64,000 nucleotides of DNA from an uncultured Desulfomonile sp. (GCA_903952205.1 CAJBEZ010000029.1:1-64000); one strand, 5' to 3'; positions 1 to 8,424 are shown, numbered from the stretch's first letter. The notes: generated by a model not told the origin, from the sequence alone. Numbers and translations: made by a program.

Positions 1-16
1 CTGGCATTACCCTCAT
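1..16 (-). CDS. 5' end of a gene cut by the left window edge
   Basis: On the minus strand a strong Shine-Dalgarno (AGGAGG, complement of 23-28) lies six bases before an ATG at 16-14, giving M-R-V-M-P before the window ends. Nothing can be said about the product. The ribosome site is the only support, so this is a probable but unproven gene start. Confidence 0.45.
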
Positions 17-162
17 ATTGCACCTCCTGACGGTGCTTCTCACTTATCAAAATCTTGTCCCGTTGGCGCGGAAAATTTAGCCTCCCGTGAAAATAATCTC
101 TCAAGTTCATCAAAGAGTGCGGAAAGTAAGATTAAAGCTGATCCATGCCCCACAAAAAAGTA

Positions 163-180
163 GCCCGTTCTAAAACGGGC
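163..180 (-). terminator. Rho-independent terminator
   Basis: A seven-base-pair stem (GCCCGTT with AACGGGC, four-base loop) is followed on the minus strand by TAC and six T residues. It lies downstream of the minus-strand isc genes and upstream of the gene start at 16, so it would separate the two units. Confidence 0.7.
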
Positions 181-367
181 CAAAGGAAGGATTAGGTTTG
201 GTTTGTCGCTAGGTGGAATCAATCATTTTATTGATATGTTGTCAAGTTTTTTTAATCTATTTTATATAAAATATTAATGTATTAATTAACTGCCTGCTAT
301 AACCTACTGTTTTTACTTGAGGCATTATTTCGGGTATATTTTGGTAGGTATTTAGGCTGGCGCGCAG

Positions 368-415
368 GAGTCTCCAAGGCGGCAAGGTCATTGCCCGCCT
401 TGGATTTGAAGACTC
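368..415 (-). terminator. Hairpin after iscU
   Basis: A nine-base stem (CCAAGGCGG at 374-382 with CCGCCTTGG at 395-403) is flanked by a second short outer stem (GAGTC with GACTC). It begins about 26 bases past the iscU stop. There is no T run on the minus strand, so it may stabilise the mRNA end rather than terminate by itself. Confidence 0.45.
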
Positions 416-440
416 GCAAATTTAGAAATGATTTTCCGGG

Positions 441-926
441 TTATTTTGAGGATCGAGCACATGCGGATGCGCAATAAGGCGCTTCTTCTGGATCATTCAC
501 ATCACACACAGGGCATGAGCAGACTTCCGGACTATCAACAGGTTTCTCAAAAGTTTCTCCCTTTTGTTTCTCCTGGTAATCCTCAATAGCCCTATGCAAC
601 GCGTCTGCGCCCAAATTCGAACAGTGATGCTTCTTCTTGGGCAATCCTTCGAGCGCTTCAATCACCGACTCATTGGTTATCAGCATAGCCTCAGCCAGGG
701 TCTTACCCTTAGCTAGTTCACTCACCATGCTTGAAACAGCTATTGCTGCCCCACAACCGAAGGTCTTGAATTTTACGTCTTCCAGAATATTGTCCTTCAC
801 TTTGATATGGAATTCCATAATATCGCCGCACGCGGGATTGCCTACACTTCCCACACCGTCAGCGTCGGGAATTTCTCCGACGTTTCTTGGATTGGTAAAA
901 TGGTCCATAACTGTTTCATTGTACAT
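441..926 (-). CDS. iscU: IscU/NifU-type Fe-S cluster scaffold with Cys-rich tail
   Basis: Scaffold on which Fe-S clusters are built before transfer to apoproteins. The three ligand cysteines of the family are present: C33 in NPACGD, C58 in FGCG and C102 in HHCSN; the Asp two residues after C33 is also kept. I chose the ATG at 926 because AGGGGTG lies just upstream; a longer frame to 950 has no such site. The protein is about 161 residues, longer than a minimal IscU, because of a C-terminal tail with five cysteines (C-x-C-x2-C, then C-x3-C) that is not part of the classical IscU fold and is not the full central and Nfu domains of NifU. It follows the iscS-like gene with a 35-base gap, so the two are almost surely co-transcribed. 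The tail's role is unknown. Confidence 0.92.
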   Translation of the reverse strand: MYNETVMDHFTNPRNVGEIPDADGVGSVGNPACGDIMEFHIKVKDNILEDVKFKTFGCGAAIAVSSMVSELAKGKTLAEAMLITNESVIEALEGLPKKKHHCSNLGADALHRAIEDYQEKQKGETFEKPVDSPEVCSCPVCDVNDPEEAPYCASACARSSK

Positions 927-961
927 TTTTACACCCCTGAATTCTTCCACGAAGCAAATTT

Positions 962-2146
962 TTAGCTTACGGCTTTCAGCCTTCCTGTTTTTTTGTATAA
1001 TGGAGACATGTCTCTCAGCCTCTGGACAATAGGAGGCAAAATTCTAATCACGTCATCCACATCCTCGTTAGTATTGTCAATCCCCAGAGTGAAAAGCAGG
1101 GAACCCTGAGCGGTGCCGGCGTCAATTCCCATTGCCAGCATGACATGAGATACCTTCAGAGACCTTGATATACAGGCCGACCCACTTGCGATTTTCACTC
1201 CCTCCATGTCGAGAAAGAGCAACATGGACTCACCTTCAACGTATCTTACAGTGAGGCTGGCGTTACCCGGCAATCTTTCTGTCGGATGACCAACCAAGCC
1301 CACTTCTTCAATTGTTAATGGAATTTCCTTCATCAGTCGATCGCGCAACGGCCTAACGTGGTTCGATCGATTCTGTATTTCCCTAATCGCTATTTCAGCG
1401 GCTTTTCCCATACCTATTATACCAATCACATTCTCGGTGCCTGCCCTGTATCCGCCTTCCTGAATACCGCCATCCAGCAGAGGCGATATTCTGGCGCCCT
1501 TACGAACATAGAGCGCCCCAACCCCATGAGGCCCATAGAATGGATTGGAAGCCAAAGACATCATATCAACGTTGAGATTTTGGACGTCCACCGGGATTGC
1601 GCCTACTGTAGCAACTGCATCTGTGTGAAACGGTATGTTGAATTCTTTTGCGATCTTTCCAATTTCCCCGATTGGCTCTATGGTCCCTATTTCGTTGTTG
1701 GCGCTCATAACAGAGATCAAGGCCGTAGCAGGCGTAATAGCCTTCCGAACATCGTCCGGGTCAATGAATCCGTATTTATCCACCGGCAATCGCGTCACTT
1801 CCACGCCGATTTTTTCAAGGGCTTTTATCGCGTGCATTATTGAAAAGTGTTCGATTGAGGATGTTATAAGGTGAGCGCCCTTGGCTCGGTTGGCGAACAG
1901 GCCTCCCTTGAGGGCCCAATTATTTGATTCTGTGCCCCCTGATGTGAAGTATATCTCTTGAGGTTTCGCGTTTATTAATTCGGCAACCTTTTCGCGAGCT
2001 TCATCAATAGCCTCGGTGACTTCCTCACCCATGCTGTGCATGCTGGAGGGGTTACCGTACTTTTCCTTAAGAAACGGTATCATGGCGTCAGCCACTTCTG
2101 GAAGTATCGGAGAAGCGGCAACATGATCCATATTTATTATTTTCAT
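962..2146 (-). CDS. IscS/NifS-family protein lacking the PLP lysine
   Basis: Class V aminotransferase fold, about 394 residues, normally a PLP cysteine desulfurase that hands sulfur to IscU. The start at 2146 follows AAGGGGG; the longer frame to 2188 lacks a ribosome site. Most of the active site is recognisable: TSGGTESNN (68-76), H100, NNEIG (150-154), D176 in HTDA, and the sulfur-carrying loop with C325 in SGSAC. However, the segment that normally reads S-x-H-K-x-Y-G-P-K-G is S-N-P-F-Y-G-P-H-G here, so His-Lys is N201-P202, and the Gln that helps bind PLP (ATQ in E. coli) is Ala179. I read this directly at about 1519-1545. Without the Schiff-base lysine, normal desulfurase chemistry is not expected. 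Archaeoglobus fulgidus IscS is a known case that also lacks this lysine. Pairing with iscU suggests a retained assembly role. Confidence 0.9.
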   Translation of the reverse strand: MKIINMDHVAASPILPEVADAMIPFLKEKYGNPSSMHSMGEEVTEAIDEAREKVAELINAKPQEIYFTSGGTESNNWALKGGLFANRAKGAHLITSSIEHFSIMHAIKALEKIGVEVTRLPVDKYGFIDPDDVRKAITPATALISVMSANNEIGTIEPIGEIGKIAKEFNIPFHTDAVATVGAIPVDVQNLNVDMMSLASNPFYGPHGVGALYVRKGARISPLLDGGIQEGGYRAGTENVIGIIGMGKAAEIAIREIQNRSNHVRPLRDRLMKEIPLTIEEVGLVGHPTERLPGNASLTVRYVEGESMLLFLDMEGVKIASGSACISRSLKVSHVMLAMGIDAGTAQGSLLFTLGIDNTNEDVDDVIRILPPIVQRLRDMSPLYKKTGRLKAVS

Positions 2147-2189
2147 AGCAACCCCCTTGTCCTTTATCCCTGAAGCCGTTACAAACATA

Positions 2190-2226
2190 ATCTTTTTAAG
2201 TTAACTAACTTGATATTTTATGTCAA
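2190..2226 (-). promoter_or_regulatory. Predicted isc promoter with palindrome over the -10
   Basis: On the minus strand TTGACA (complement of 2221-2226) is followed after 17 bases by TAACTT (2203-2198). The -10 box lies in an exact inverted repeat, AAGTTA-GT-TAACTT (2198-2211), the position expected for a repressor site. The expected start is near 2190, about 45 bases before the iscS-like ATG. An Rrf2/IscR-type regulator is a guess. Confidence 0.55.
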
Positions 2227-2426
2227 CGATCATTTATGTTGAACTTTAAATCGCTTAACGTTTTACAGCCTAAATTTATTAACAACTTTTGTGATCACGT
2301 AATTCCATGTCGTAAAATCCGGCAAAGATCATCAATACTGTTTCATTCATTATAGATGCGACTTATTGGAATTAGATGCTGGTAAGAATTTGCAAATAAG
2401 GTAAACGTGAAAGAAAATAGGGCTCA

Positions 2427-3209
2427 TCAGTCATGATTGCAGCCGCATGGACATGTTACCGACGAATCAAAATGAGCTTCCCCCACCGACCACCATTTGC
2501 GCCCAATTTCTTTTTTTGAACTTTCTAGGATAAAACCCTCATCCAATCGGTCACTCCAGCCAAAAGTCCTGTCGAGGATCACCTTTCCGGGGTCGGTTTT
2601 CAGTCTTTCTTCCAGCAGATTTGGGGGCTTGTCTTCAATGAAAACCCCTTCGTCCATGAAAAGGCTCGCTACTTCCAGGTTCTTAATCACTCCATTTTCA
2701 ACCAGTTTTGTTTTCCCGTCAAAAGAGACAATATATTCCAAACCGTTTCTGGAAATGACTTGCAGGTTTCGTAGTTTTTGTTTCGAATAAAAAGCGTGGA
2801 GAGTATTTAGAACGTCAAATAGAGGCAAACTGATCTCCCACGAGGGGACCCTTCTCAAAACATCGGAGAGTGGCTTAAACGCCGAATTCACGGGGTCGGC
2901 CGAAATGGACTCGCTACGGATAACACTTAAATCAAGAGCGTTCATTGAAAACAGGTTCCAGGAAGCGCTTTCCGGACAAATCCACTCGATCCTGGAGACT
3001 AGAAACAGGTTTTTATCCAGTTCCTGCAGACGGTCGAAAGACGGAGTGTTTGATCCATCAAAAACAGGGCTGTTCAAAACCTTTTTTTCATCCTCAGAAA
3101 AACCTAGATAGAGATCTGTATTTCTGAACGGAAAAGCTCTCACTGAAAAGGCGGAATATATTAACTTCTCATCACGACCATTTTCGTAATGGGCTTGGTC
3201 ACATTCCAA
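2427..3209 (-). CDS. Hypothetical protein with CPCGC tail; true start unclear
   Basis: I do not recognise the family. The first canonical in-frame start is the TTG at 3209, giving 260 residues, but the frame stays open for a further 60 or so codons upstream, to a TAA at about 3402, with no ATG, GTG or TTG. That extension looks coding (for example SLLITASWFPDLKNL and NPSCYFWLKGVPC), so the real protein is probably longer. It may use a rare start such as ATA or ATT near 3354-3374, or there may be a frameshift. The C terminus reads TCPCGCNHD, which could bind a metal. No signal peptide or membrane helix is seen. It is the last gene of a minus-strand run with 3364-6135 and ends 280 bases before the isc promoter region. 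Confidence 0.6.
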   Translation of the reverse strand: MECDQAHYENGRDEKLIYSAFSVRAFPFRNTDLYLGFSEDEKKVLNSPVFDGSNTPSFDRLQELDKNLFLVSRIEWICPESASWNLFSMNALDLSVIRSESISADPVNSAFKPLSDVLRRVPSWEISLPLFDVLNTLHAFYSKQKLRNLQVISRNGLEYIVSFDGKTKLVENGVIKNLEVASLFMDEGVFIEDKPPNLLEERLKTDPGKVILDRTFGWSDRLDEGFILESSKKEIGRKWWSVGEAHFDSSVTCPCGCNHD

Positions 3210-3363
3210 CTGAAAAACACAAGGAACTCCCTTAAGCCAGAAGTAACATGAAGGATTGTCCTGCCAGACCTGACTGACCCCCTGTAGTCCGATGAGGTTT
3301 TTGAGGTCCGGGAACCACGAAGCGGTTATAAGCAGACTGTCCAGACGCTCTCGAATTATTGCG

Positions 3364-3702
3364 TTAACGTTTATCGAAATAACCGCCTTTCTTCTTAATA
3401 AGCTCTCTTACGATATCTATCTTTTCCCTGCCCTCCACCGATATGCCCTCCATGCGAGCTGTTTCAATAAGAATATCGTCCGGATAATTCAGGGTCAATG
3501 CGTAACTTGATTCATAGGATTCGAAGAATTCATCGAGGCTATTGTCCGTGTCGACTTCCTGCATGCCTGATTGAAACGCGGCAATGGGCTTGATGACAGT
3601 TTCCTTGAAAAAATCTCTGAAAAAACTTCTCTTGCCTTGGTCATGCATGACTTTTACAACTCCATGGGTCTTTATCAGGACTTTGATCTTTTTAACGGCC
3701 AC
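3364..3702 (-). CDS. Hypothetical small protein
   Basis: About 112 residues, soluble, rich in charged residues, no family recognised. The frame extends to a TTG at 3756, but that lies deep inside the preceding membrane-protein gene; the GTG at 3702 (overlap of 28 bases) or the ATG at about 3648 are better starts. It sits between the ten-helix membrane protein and the CPCGC protein and is probably translated from the same mRNA. Confidence 0.55.
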   Translation of the reverse strand: MAVKKIKVLIKTHGVVKVMHDQGKRSFFRDFFKETVIKPIAAFQSGMQEVDTDNSLDEFFESYESSYALTLNYPDDILIETARMEGISVEGREKIDIVRELIKKKGGYFDKR

Positions 3703-4904
3703 CCACCAAAAAATTGCGCGTGAACAATTATGACACTCAAAAACAACATCGTCCAAACCAGAGGGGTATCATCCGGTTGAGCTACCCCAGGCACTTTTCC
3801 AAGGAGCATGACACTCAAATTGGAATAATAAAACGCATAAAAAAGTCCACCACCTAGAAACGCAATTACAGTCCTGATCAATGCGCTCGAACCAAGGACT
3901 GACAGATTCGGGAAATTGTTGAAATAGGTTTTCAGTATGAAAGCGGCAAGGACGATGAAACCGCTTATTTCTCCCGCATGCAAATAACGAAAATACGGAG
4001 CGTCCGTGTACTGTCCTCCCTCAAAGGGTTCCATCCAATAAATGTTCATTATCTTCAGGAGTACCACCATACTGATAATCCCGAGAATTAAGCAACCAAC
4101 CAGGGTAACAAGGCCTCTGATAAAATTCCCTTGGCCTCTTTTCCCGAGCCACTTCCAGGGATACCCGTCCCACAAAAGGTCGGATATAACGACCCATTTG
4201 AGGCTACAGAGAGCCAACCCCAAACTCAAAAAAGCGCTCCCGGTCCCAGCAAACTCAGCCCACCATGGAGATACCCCAGCCTTGTCCTGTGGGGGATAGA
4301 ACAACTGGCAAACGTGTGGATGAAACAGTATAGCGTAAGTCAGCACGGTTAGGACTGAGATCGAGCAGAATTTTGACCACGCCCGTACCCCTTTACTCGT
4401 GTCCAACCATGGCCAGGCCCCAAATCCTAAATCCCAAACAAGTGTCCACCAGATAAACGCTGTCACAATGTAGATAATGGCTGTTGAAGCATTCTCCCTT
4501 GCTACAAAAGGTTCTGCGCCTGTACCGCCGGACGCGACAATTGAGGCGGGGCTGAAATACGCTACACCGAATCTCCCTATAAAATTCCAGAAAATTCCGT
4601 ATACGATGATCAGCATGAAAATAATGGAAAGAGCCGTCAGTATCAGACCTAGACCCAACCCGCCAGATGAACTCATTTTTTCTTCTCGAAATGGGCTCAA
4701 TTCAAAGATATTGGATATTAGAAGTATTGAACCGAGCCAGACGGCAACCAACGAAAAACCAAGCATTGGCGTATAAAATTTCAGTATCCCATTCGCGTCC
4801 ATGAAAACGTGCCAAAGGGCCAATACTATCACGAAAATAATTATAAAACTGATGAACCCCTTTACAAAACTCTGTTGAGTTTCGCTAACGGACTGTGCAC
4901 TCAT
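3675..4904 (-). CDS. Polytopic membrane protein, about ten helices
   Basis: 409 residues with about ten hydrophobic segments (roughly 17-35, 45-68, 82-108, 138-163, 178-200, 217-242, 257-287, 305-330, 339-368 and 383-405). I do not recognise the family. Histidines lie in or near helices (HPHVC near 192, YLHAG near 306, VHAQ near 397) and could be metal or haem ligands, but this is speculation. It follows a Tat-exported MBL-fold protein and precedes two small hypotheticals, all on the minus strand with short gaps. The start ATG at 4904 has GGGAGG (complement of about 4914-4919) nearby. Confidence 0.85.
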   Translation of the reverse strand: MSAQSVSETQQSFVKGFISFIIIFVIVLALWHVFMDANGILKFYTPMLGFSLVAVWLGSILLISNIFELSPFREEKMSSSGGLGLGLILTALSIIFMLIIVYGIFWNFIGRFGVAYFSPASIVASGGTGAEPFVARENASTAIIYIVTAFIWWTLVWDLGFGAWPWLDTSKGVRAWSKFCSISVLTVLTYAILFHPHVCQLFYPPQDKAGVSPWWAEFAGTGSAFLSLGLALCSLKWVVISDLLWDGYPWKWLGKRGQGNFIRGLVTLVGCLILGIISMVVLLKIMNIYWMEPFEGGQYTDAPYFRYLHAGEISGFIVLAAFILKTYFNNFPNLSVLGSSALIRTVIAFLGGGLFYAFYYSNLSVMLLGKVPGVAQPDDTPLVWTMLFLSVIIVHAQFFGGWPLKRSKS

Positions 4905-5034
4905 AGAGGCAACCTCCCTGACAACTACTAACAGGTTTGATATCCCTTATTAGTGACATTATCAGGTTGACGCGCCAAGTGTGGGAACCGGTCACGTCAA
5001 CCCGTTAAATGAAAATTCATCCGTGTCTATTGTC

Positions 5035-6135
5035 CTAGAAAACTATTGAGTCGCCATTGGTCAGGAAAACATTGTTTCCCTTGTTGACAGTTGAATACCT
5101 GGTATAGGTTTTGAATTTATCTGTGCCTTTAACTATGGGAATCCCAGCGGCATCCGCCTTTTCTGCAAAAATCCATCCTGTGCAGTGGTTACACCCCATT
5201 TTTGCAATTTGGAATGACTTCACTCCCTTGATCAGGTCATCAAATTTGGGGTCCCAAGTCTCAAAGAGCGACACATGGAGCCCGCCATAACAACCGTAAG
5301 GCTTGTATCCTTCGAAGTTGCTTCGAGCAAATGAGAACAGCGACAAAATACCGGGGTGACAGCATCCCGTTACCGTGACAATACCTTTGTCCTTAACGTT
5401 GAAATATAGGACGTTCTCACCTCTAACCCTCAAAAGAATCGGCACATCAAACATCCTCAGAGCAACGCCGGGCATCAGTTTGTGGACCCCTGACCCCTCT
5501 TCACCTTCAGGTCCGCATAGAATGAGCTTGCCGGTATGAGGCACGTCGTTCTTGCATAAAAGGACTTCCTCACCGGATTTGTCCTTGGCTGTGAGGCGGC
5601 CCTTTTCTTTGAGCAAGGCCATGTCTTCCGGATAGAAGGTCTTGGGTGCGTACATGGTGATGTCCGGCTTGTGCTTTAAAGTTGATTCTATCCCCCAGTA
5701 ATGATCCAGATGCCAGTGAGAAAGAACCATGAATTCTATTTCTCCGCTCTTCAGCATGGACGCCACATTGCTTTTATCCTGAAAAATGTAATCCATCCAT
5801 TCATTGCTCCAGCCGGAGTCAAGCAATATTTTGCGTTCTTTGCCATCAAGCTCGGTAACTGTAATCAGGGCGGCGTATCCGCCTGCGTTCTTTGGGTCCC
5901 AGGGTATCGCGTACTGGCTTGTCATCGCACCCCCATAATCCATCATGTTCTTTTTCAGGATGTCATTGTCAAACCAGCTCGTCTCTGTTAGCACGTCTAC
6001 CTTGACGTTTTTTACTTCCCCGATGTTTACTTTTCCAGCGGCATGGGCCTCTCTTGAGAGTAAACCCGAAGGGCTAGCAACCGATGCAACCATTCCTGCG
6101 GCTGCAAGAGACTTTAAAAAATTCCTTCGCTCCAT
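5035..6135 (-). CDS. Tat-exported metallo-beta-lactamase-fold protein
   Basis: About 366 residues. Starting at the ATG at 6135 (AAGGAG just upstream) gives a twin-arginine signal, ERRNFLKSLAAAG, ending near AHA-AG (31-34). The longer frame to 6225 would bury this signal and is rejected. The metal motif is SHWHLDH (H140, H142, D144, H145); further conserved-type histidines occur in CCHPG, GGLH and NHCTG. This pattern matches the MBL subgroup often annotated as dihydropterin-ribofuranosyl-aminobenzene phosphate synthase-like, though that activity is not implied for an exported protein. The substrate is unknown. A hairpin (GGTTGACG at 4965 with CGTCAACC at 4995) lies between it and the next membrane-protein gene, which could adjust relative expression. 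Confidence 0.85.
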   Translation of the reverse strand: MERRNFLKSLAAAGMVASVASPSGLLSREAHAAGKVNIGEVKNVKVDVLTETSWFDNDILKKNMMDYGGAMTSQYAIPWDPKNAGGYAALITVTELDGKERKILLDSGWSNEWMDYIFQDKSNVASMLKSGEIEFMVLSHWHLDHYWGIESTLKHKPDITMYAPKTFYPEDMALLKEKGRLTAKDKSGEEVLLCKNDVPHTGKLILCGPEGEEGSGVHKLMPGVALRMFDVPILLRVRGENVLYFNVKDKGIVTVTGCCHPGILSLFSFARSNFEGYKPYGCYGGLHVSLFETWDPKFDDLIKGVKSFQIAKMGCNHCTGWIFAEKADAAGIPIVKGTDKFKTYTRYSTVNKGNNVFLTNGDSIVF

Positions 6136-6417
6136 GGCAGAATCTCCTTCCTGGGGCAATATGAGATGGGGTTGGCCTGAATAAGGCCCAACTTCCAGCC
6201 AAACGGGCCTTATAAGCCAACACATTGTTTCAATATATTGATGCTCTTATCGAGCGTTGCCAAAAATTTTCAAGCCAATAAATTGAGGGTAATTTTTGAA
6301 ACAGACAGCCTCAGTTAAATTGAAACACAGCTCTTAATAAAAATCAAGATATTTACTCAAATGGAACCGTAGAATATTTATGCAAGGTGCGCCAACTTTT
6401 TACGCTTCCAACAACAT

Positions 6418-7059
6418 TTACCTGTTTATATGTTTCGATTCAGAAACGTGGATTGACGTGTCATTTTGAGAATTAGAGGAAACCGATCTTGTTGTTAGTT
6501 TCTTGTATTCCTGGCTGAGTCTTATAAGCGATTTTTGAAGCCTTTTCCTCTGGATCAGGTAAGTTGTCACATATCCCAGCACTCCAAAGAATATCCCTAA
6601 CAACAGCGCAGCAACGAGCCACCGGCGCACTATCCTTTCTCCGAGCATAAAGAACGCAAGCATCTCCTCCCAAAAGTGGTTGCTCTCAATCACCGGGTTC
6701 ATAGCTGATCTAAAATTTTCAAAACTCAACGACGCTGAATCCCCAATGAGAAGTGATCCTAATACATAGTATCCATAATACACCGGGATTGCGTTCAGCG
6801 GATTCACGACGAAGGTAAAGCCAAAAGCCACCATTACATTAAATTTGAACAACAGCCGTAGCGCCCCCAAGAACAGCATGTGACTGCCCAAAGGGGCGCT
6901 GAATCCTACGATCAAGCCTAGAGAAACCCCTAAAGCGTCATAGTGAGGGGAATTACGGGATCCCACTAGGGGATGAATCACGTAATCGTAAATTCTCTTT
7001 TGGAAAATCCAATATCTTTTTTTAAGTCGCACAATGATATTGGAATTCTTGCTGTCCAT
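6418..7059 (-). CDS. DUF2062 membrane protein
   Basis: Small membrane protein with the glycine and proline pattern of DUF2062 (GVSLGLIVGFSAPLGSH, then NPLNAIPVYY). Three or four hydrophobic segments are followed by a basic, probably cytoplasmic tail. The function of the family is not settled; it is often found near lipid and envelope genes. The ATG at 7059 overlaps the end of the upstream permease gene; a TTG at 7071 is a possible alternative. The overlap points to co-translation with the MacB-type permease. Confidence 0.8.
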   Translation of the reverse strand: MDSKNSNIIVRLKKRYWIFQKRIYDYVIHPLVGSRNSPHYDALGVSLGLIVGFSAPLGSHMLFLGALRLLFKFNVMVAFGFTFVVNPLNAIPVYYGYYVLGSLLIGDSASLSFENFRSAMNPVIESNHFWEEMLAFFMLGERIVRRWLVAALLLGIFFGVLGYVTTYLIQRKRLQKSLIRLSQEYKKLTTRSVSSNSQNDTSIHVSESKHINR

Positions 7060-7063
7060 GAAC

Positions 7064-8248
7064 CTATTCAAAACGCATCGCAGTTACCGAATCCATGCGG
7101 CTTGCCTTGACAGAAGGGTACAACCCAGATGCGATCCCCAAAAAACCTGTAAACAGTATCCCACTTATGATGCTTGCGGTTAACATAACTGTAGAAACCT
7201 GCACCCCTAGTGGCCCTTTGAGTATGGTAACCGAAAGGATACCAGCCACAACTCCCAAAAAACCGGCCACCAGACTTATCAGCACGGCCTCCAGAAGAAA
7301 CTGAACAAGGATCAGGCCTTCTTTGGCGCCAAGAGCCTTTCTGAGCCCTATTTCACGCGTGCGATCCTGCACCGCTGCAAGCATTACCGACATAATGCCT
7401 AAACCGCCCAGAAGAATTGTTACGCCAAGAGCCGCATAAACAAACAATTTGACCAGATAAACCGTGGACCTGACTTTTTCGATTCTCTTGGGATAGTAGG
7501 TTATATCTATGCCCTGTTCATAGCCAGGGTGATTCGCGCTTAAAATTGCCAAAGCCTTCTTTCTTACAGGTTCAACATCATTCCAATTATATACACGAAT
7601 ATATATTTCCCGAATCTTTTCAAGCCCCGAAAATAACTTTTGAGCTGTACTCAGCGGAATCACTATGTACCTTTCAATGTCGTTCTGCTGAATACCTCCG
7701 AGCAAACCAATTACATCAAACTTAAGACTCCCCACTCCCAGCGACTGGCCTAGTGGACTCTCCAGTCCAAAAACCTGTTTGACAACTTTTTCACCAAGCA
7801 CGCAGACATTTTTTCTACCAAACACATCAGTGGCCCCTATTAGTCTCCCTTTCTTCAACTGTGTGCTTTGAGTCGACCAGAATTCATGGTCAACACCAAT
7901 CAACCCAGGAGACCATTCATTATCGCGAAAAAATGCTTCTACGGACGGGATTGAAACAACCGGAGCCACCGCCATTGTTTCAGGAATTTGTCTGAGTTGT
8001 TTAACATCACTCATGCTGTATTCCCCCGGATGATAATTGTCGTCGTTTCTCCAGACCGCTTTCATGACCGTGGCCTCACCCAAGAGTTCCAGATGTTCTC
8101 CCATCTTCTTTTCAACGGAATCCCCCATTGTCTGGACTATTATGAATCCCGCCGTACCAAGGGCTATGCCAATCATCACCGCTTTGTATCGTCGGCGATT
8201 TCGCAGAACCGATCGCCAGCATGTAGTTAAAAGGTCGTCTATCTTCAA
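7064..8248 (-). CDS. MacB/FtsX-type ABC transporter permease
   Basis: 394 residues with the MacB layout: one N-terminal helix (about 23-42), a large periplasmic domain (about 45-265) and three C-terminal helices within 270-385. The family signature TREIGLRKALGAKEG follows the second helix and SVKASRMDSVTAMRFE closes the protein. Such permeases move lipoproteins, peptides or other substrates from the inner membrane or periplasm using a separate ATPase. No ATPase or membrane fusion gene is nearby, so the partner must be elsewhere. It overlaps the DUF2062 gene. Confidence 0.9.
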   Translation of the reverse strand: MKIDDLLTTCWRSVLRNRRRYKAVMIGIALGTAGFIIVQTMGDSVEKKMGEHLELLGEATVMKAVWRNDDNYHPGEYSMSDVKQLRQIPETMAVAPVVSIPSVEAFFRDNEWSPGLIGVDHEFWSTQSTQLKKGRLIGATDVFGRKNVCVLGEKVVKQVFGLESPLGQSLGVGSLKFDVIGLLGGIQQNDIERYIVIPLSTAQKLFSGLEKIREIYIRVYNWNDVEPVRKKALAILSANHPGYEQGIDITYYPKRIEKVRSTVYLVKLFVYAALGVTILLGGLGIMSVMLAAVQDRTREIGLRKALGAKEGLILVQFLLEAVLISLVAGFLGVVAGILSVTILKGPLGVQVSTVMLTASIISGILFTGFLGIASGLYPSVKASRMDSVTAMRFE

Positions 8249-8424
8249 CAGGGCGTCTCCTGATTCTTATTATCCCCTTAGTCTTAATTAGTTTAACATA
8301 ACTTATTATGGGAAAATGGTTCAACCTTTCTGGGATTAAGGTTACGAAACGATCAACAAAGTGCTAGATTGGCGTTTCAATATTTTCCTTGGGTACTTGC
8401 AACAGTCCAGGGTTCGGGAACTTT

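Larger units (their letters stand above)
17..440. other. Intergenic region with two minus-strand hairpins
   Basis: No convincing gene lies here. A 60-codon minus-strand reading frame (40-222) has no ribosome site and contains a terminator hairpin, so it is not called. The AT-rich part (about 240-300) has a sigma-70-like pair on the plus strand (TTGTCA at 240, TTATAT about 17 bases on) but no plus-strand gene follows. Confidence 0.6.

Noticed and set aside
40-222. 60-codon minus-strand ORF
   Set aside because: No ribosome site and it contains the terminator hairpin at 163-180, so it is probably not a gene.
637-1032. 131-codon plus-strand ORF over iscU
   Set aside because: Antisense shadow of iscU, which has clear family motifs on the other strand.
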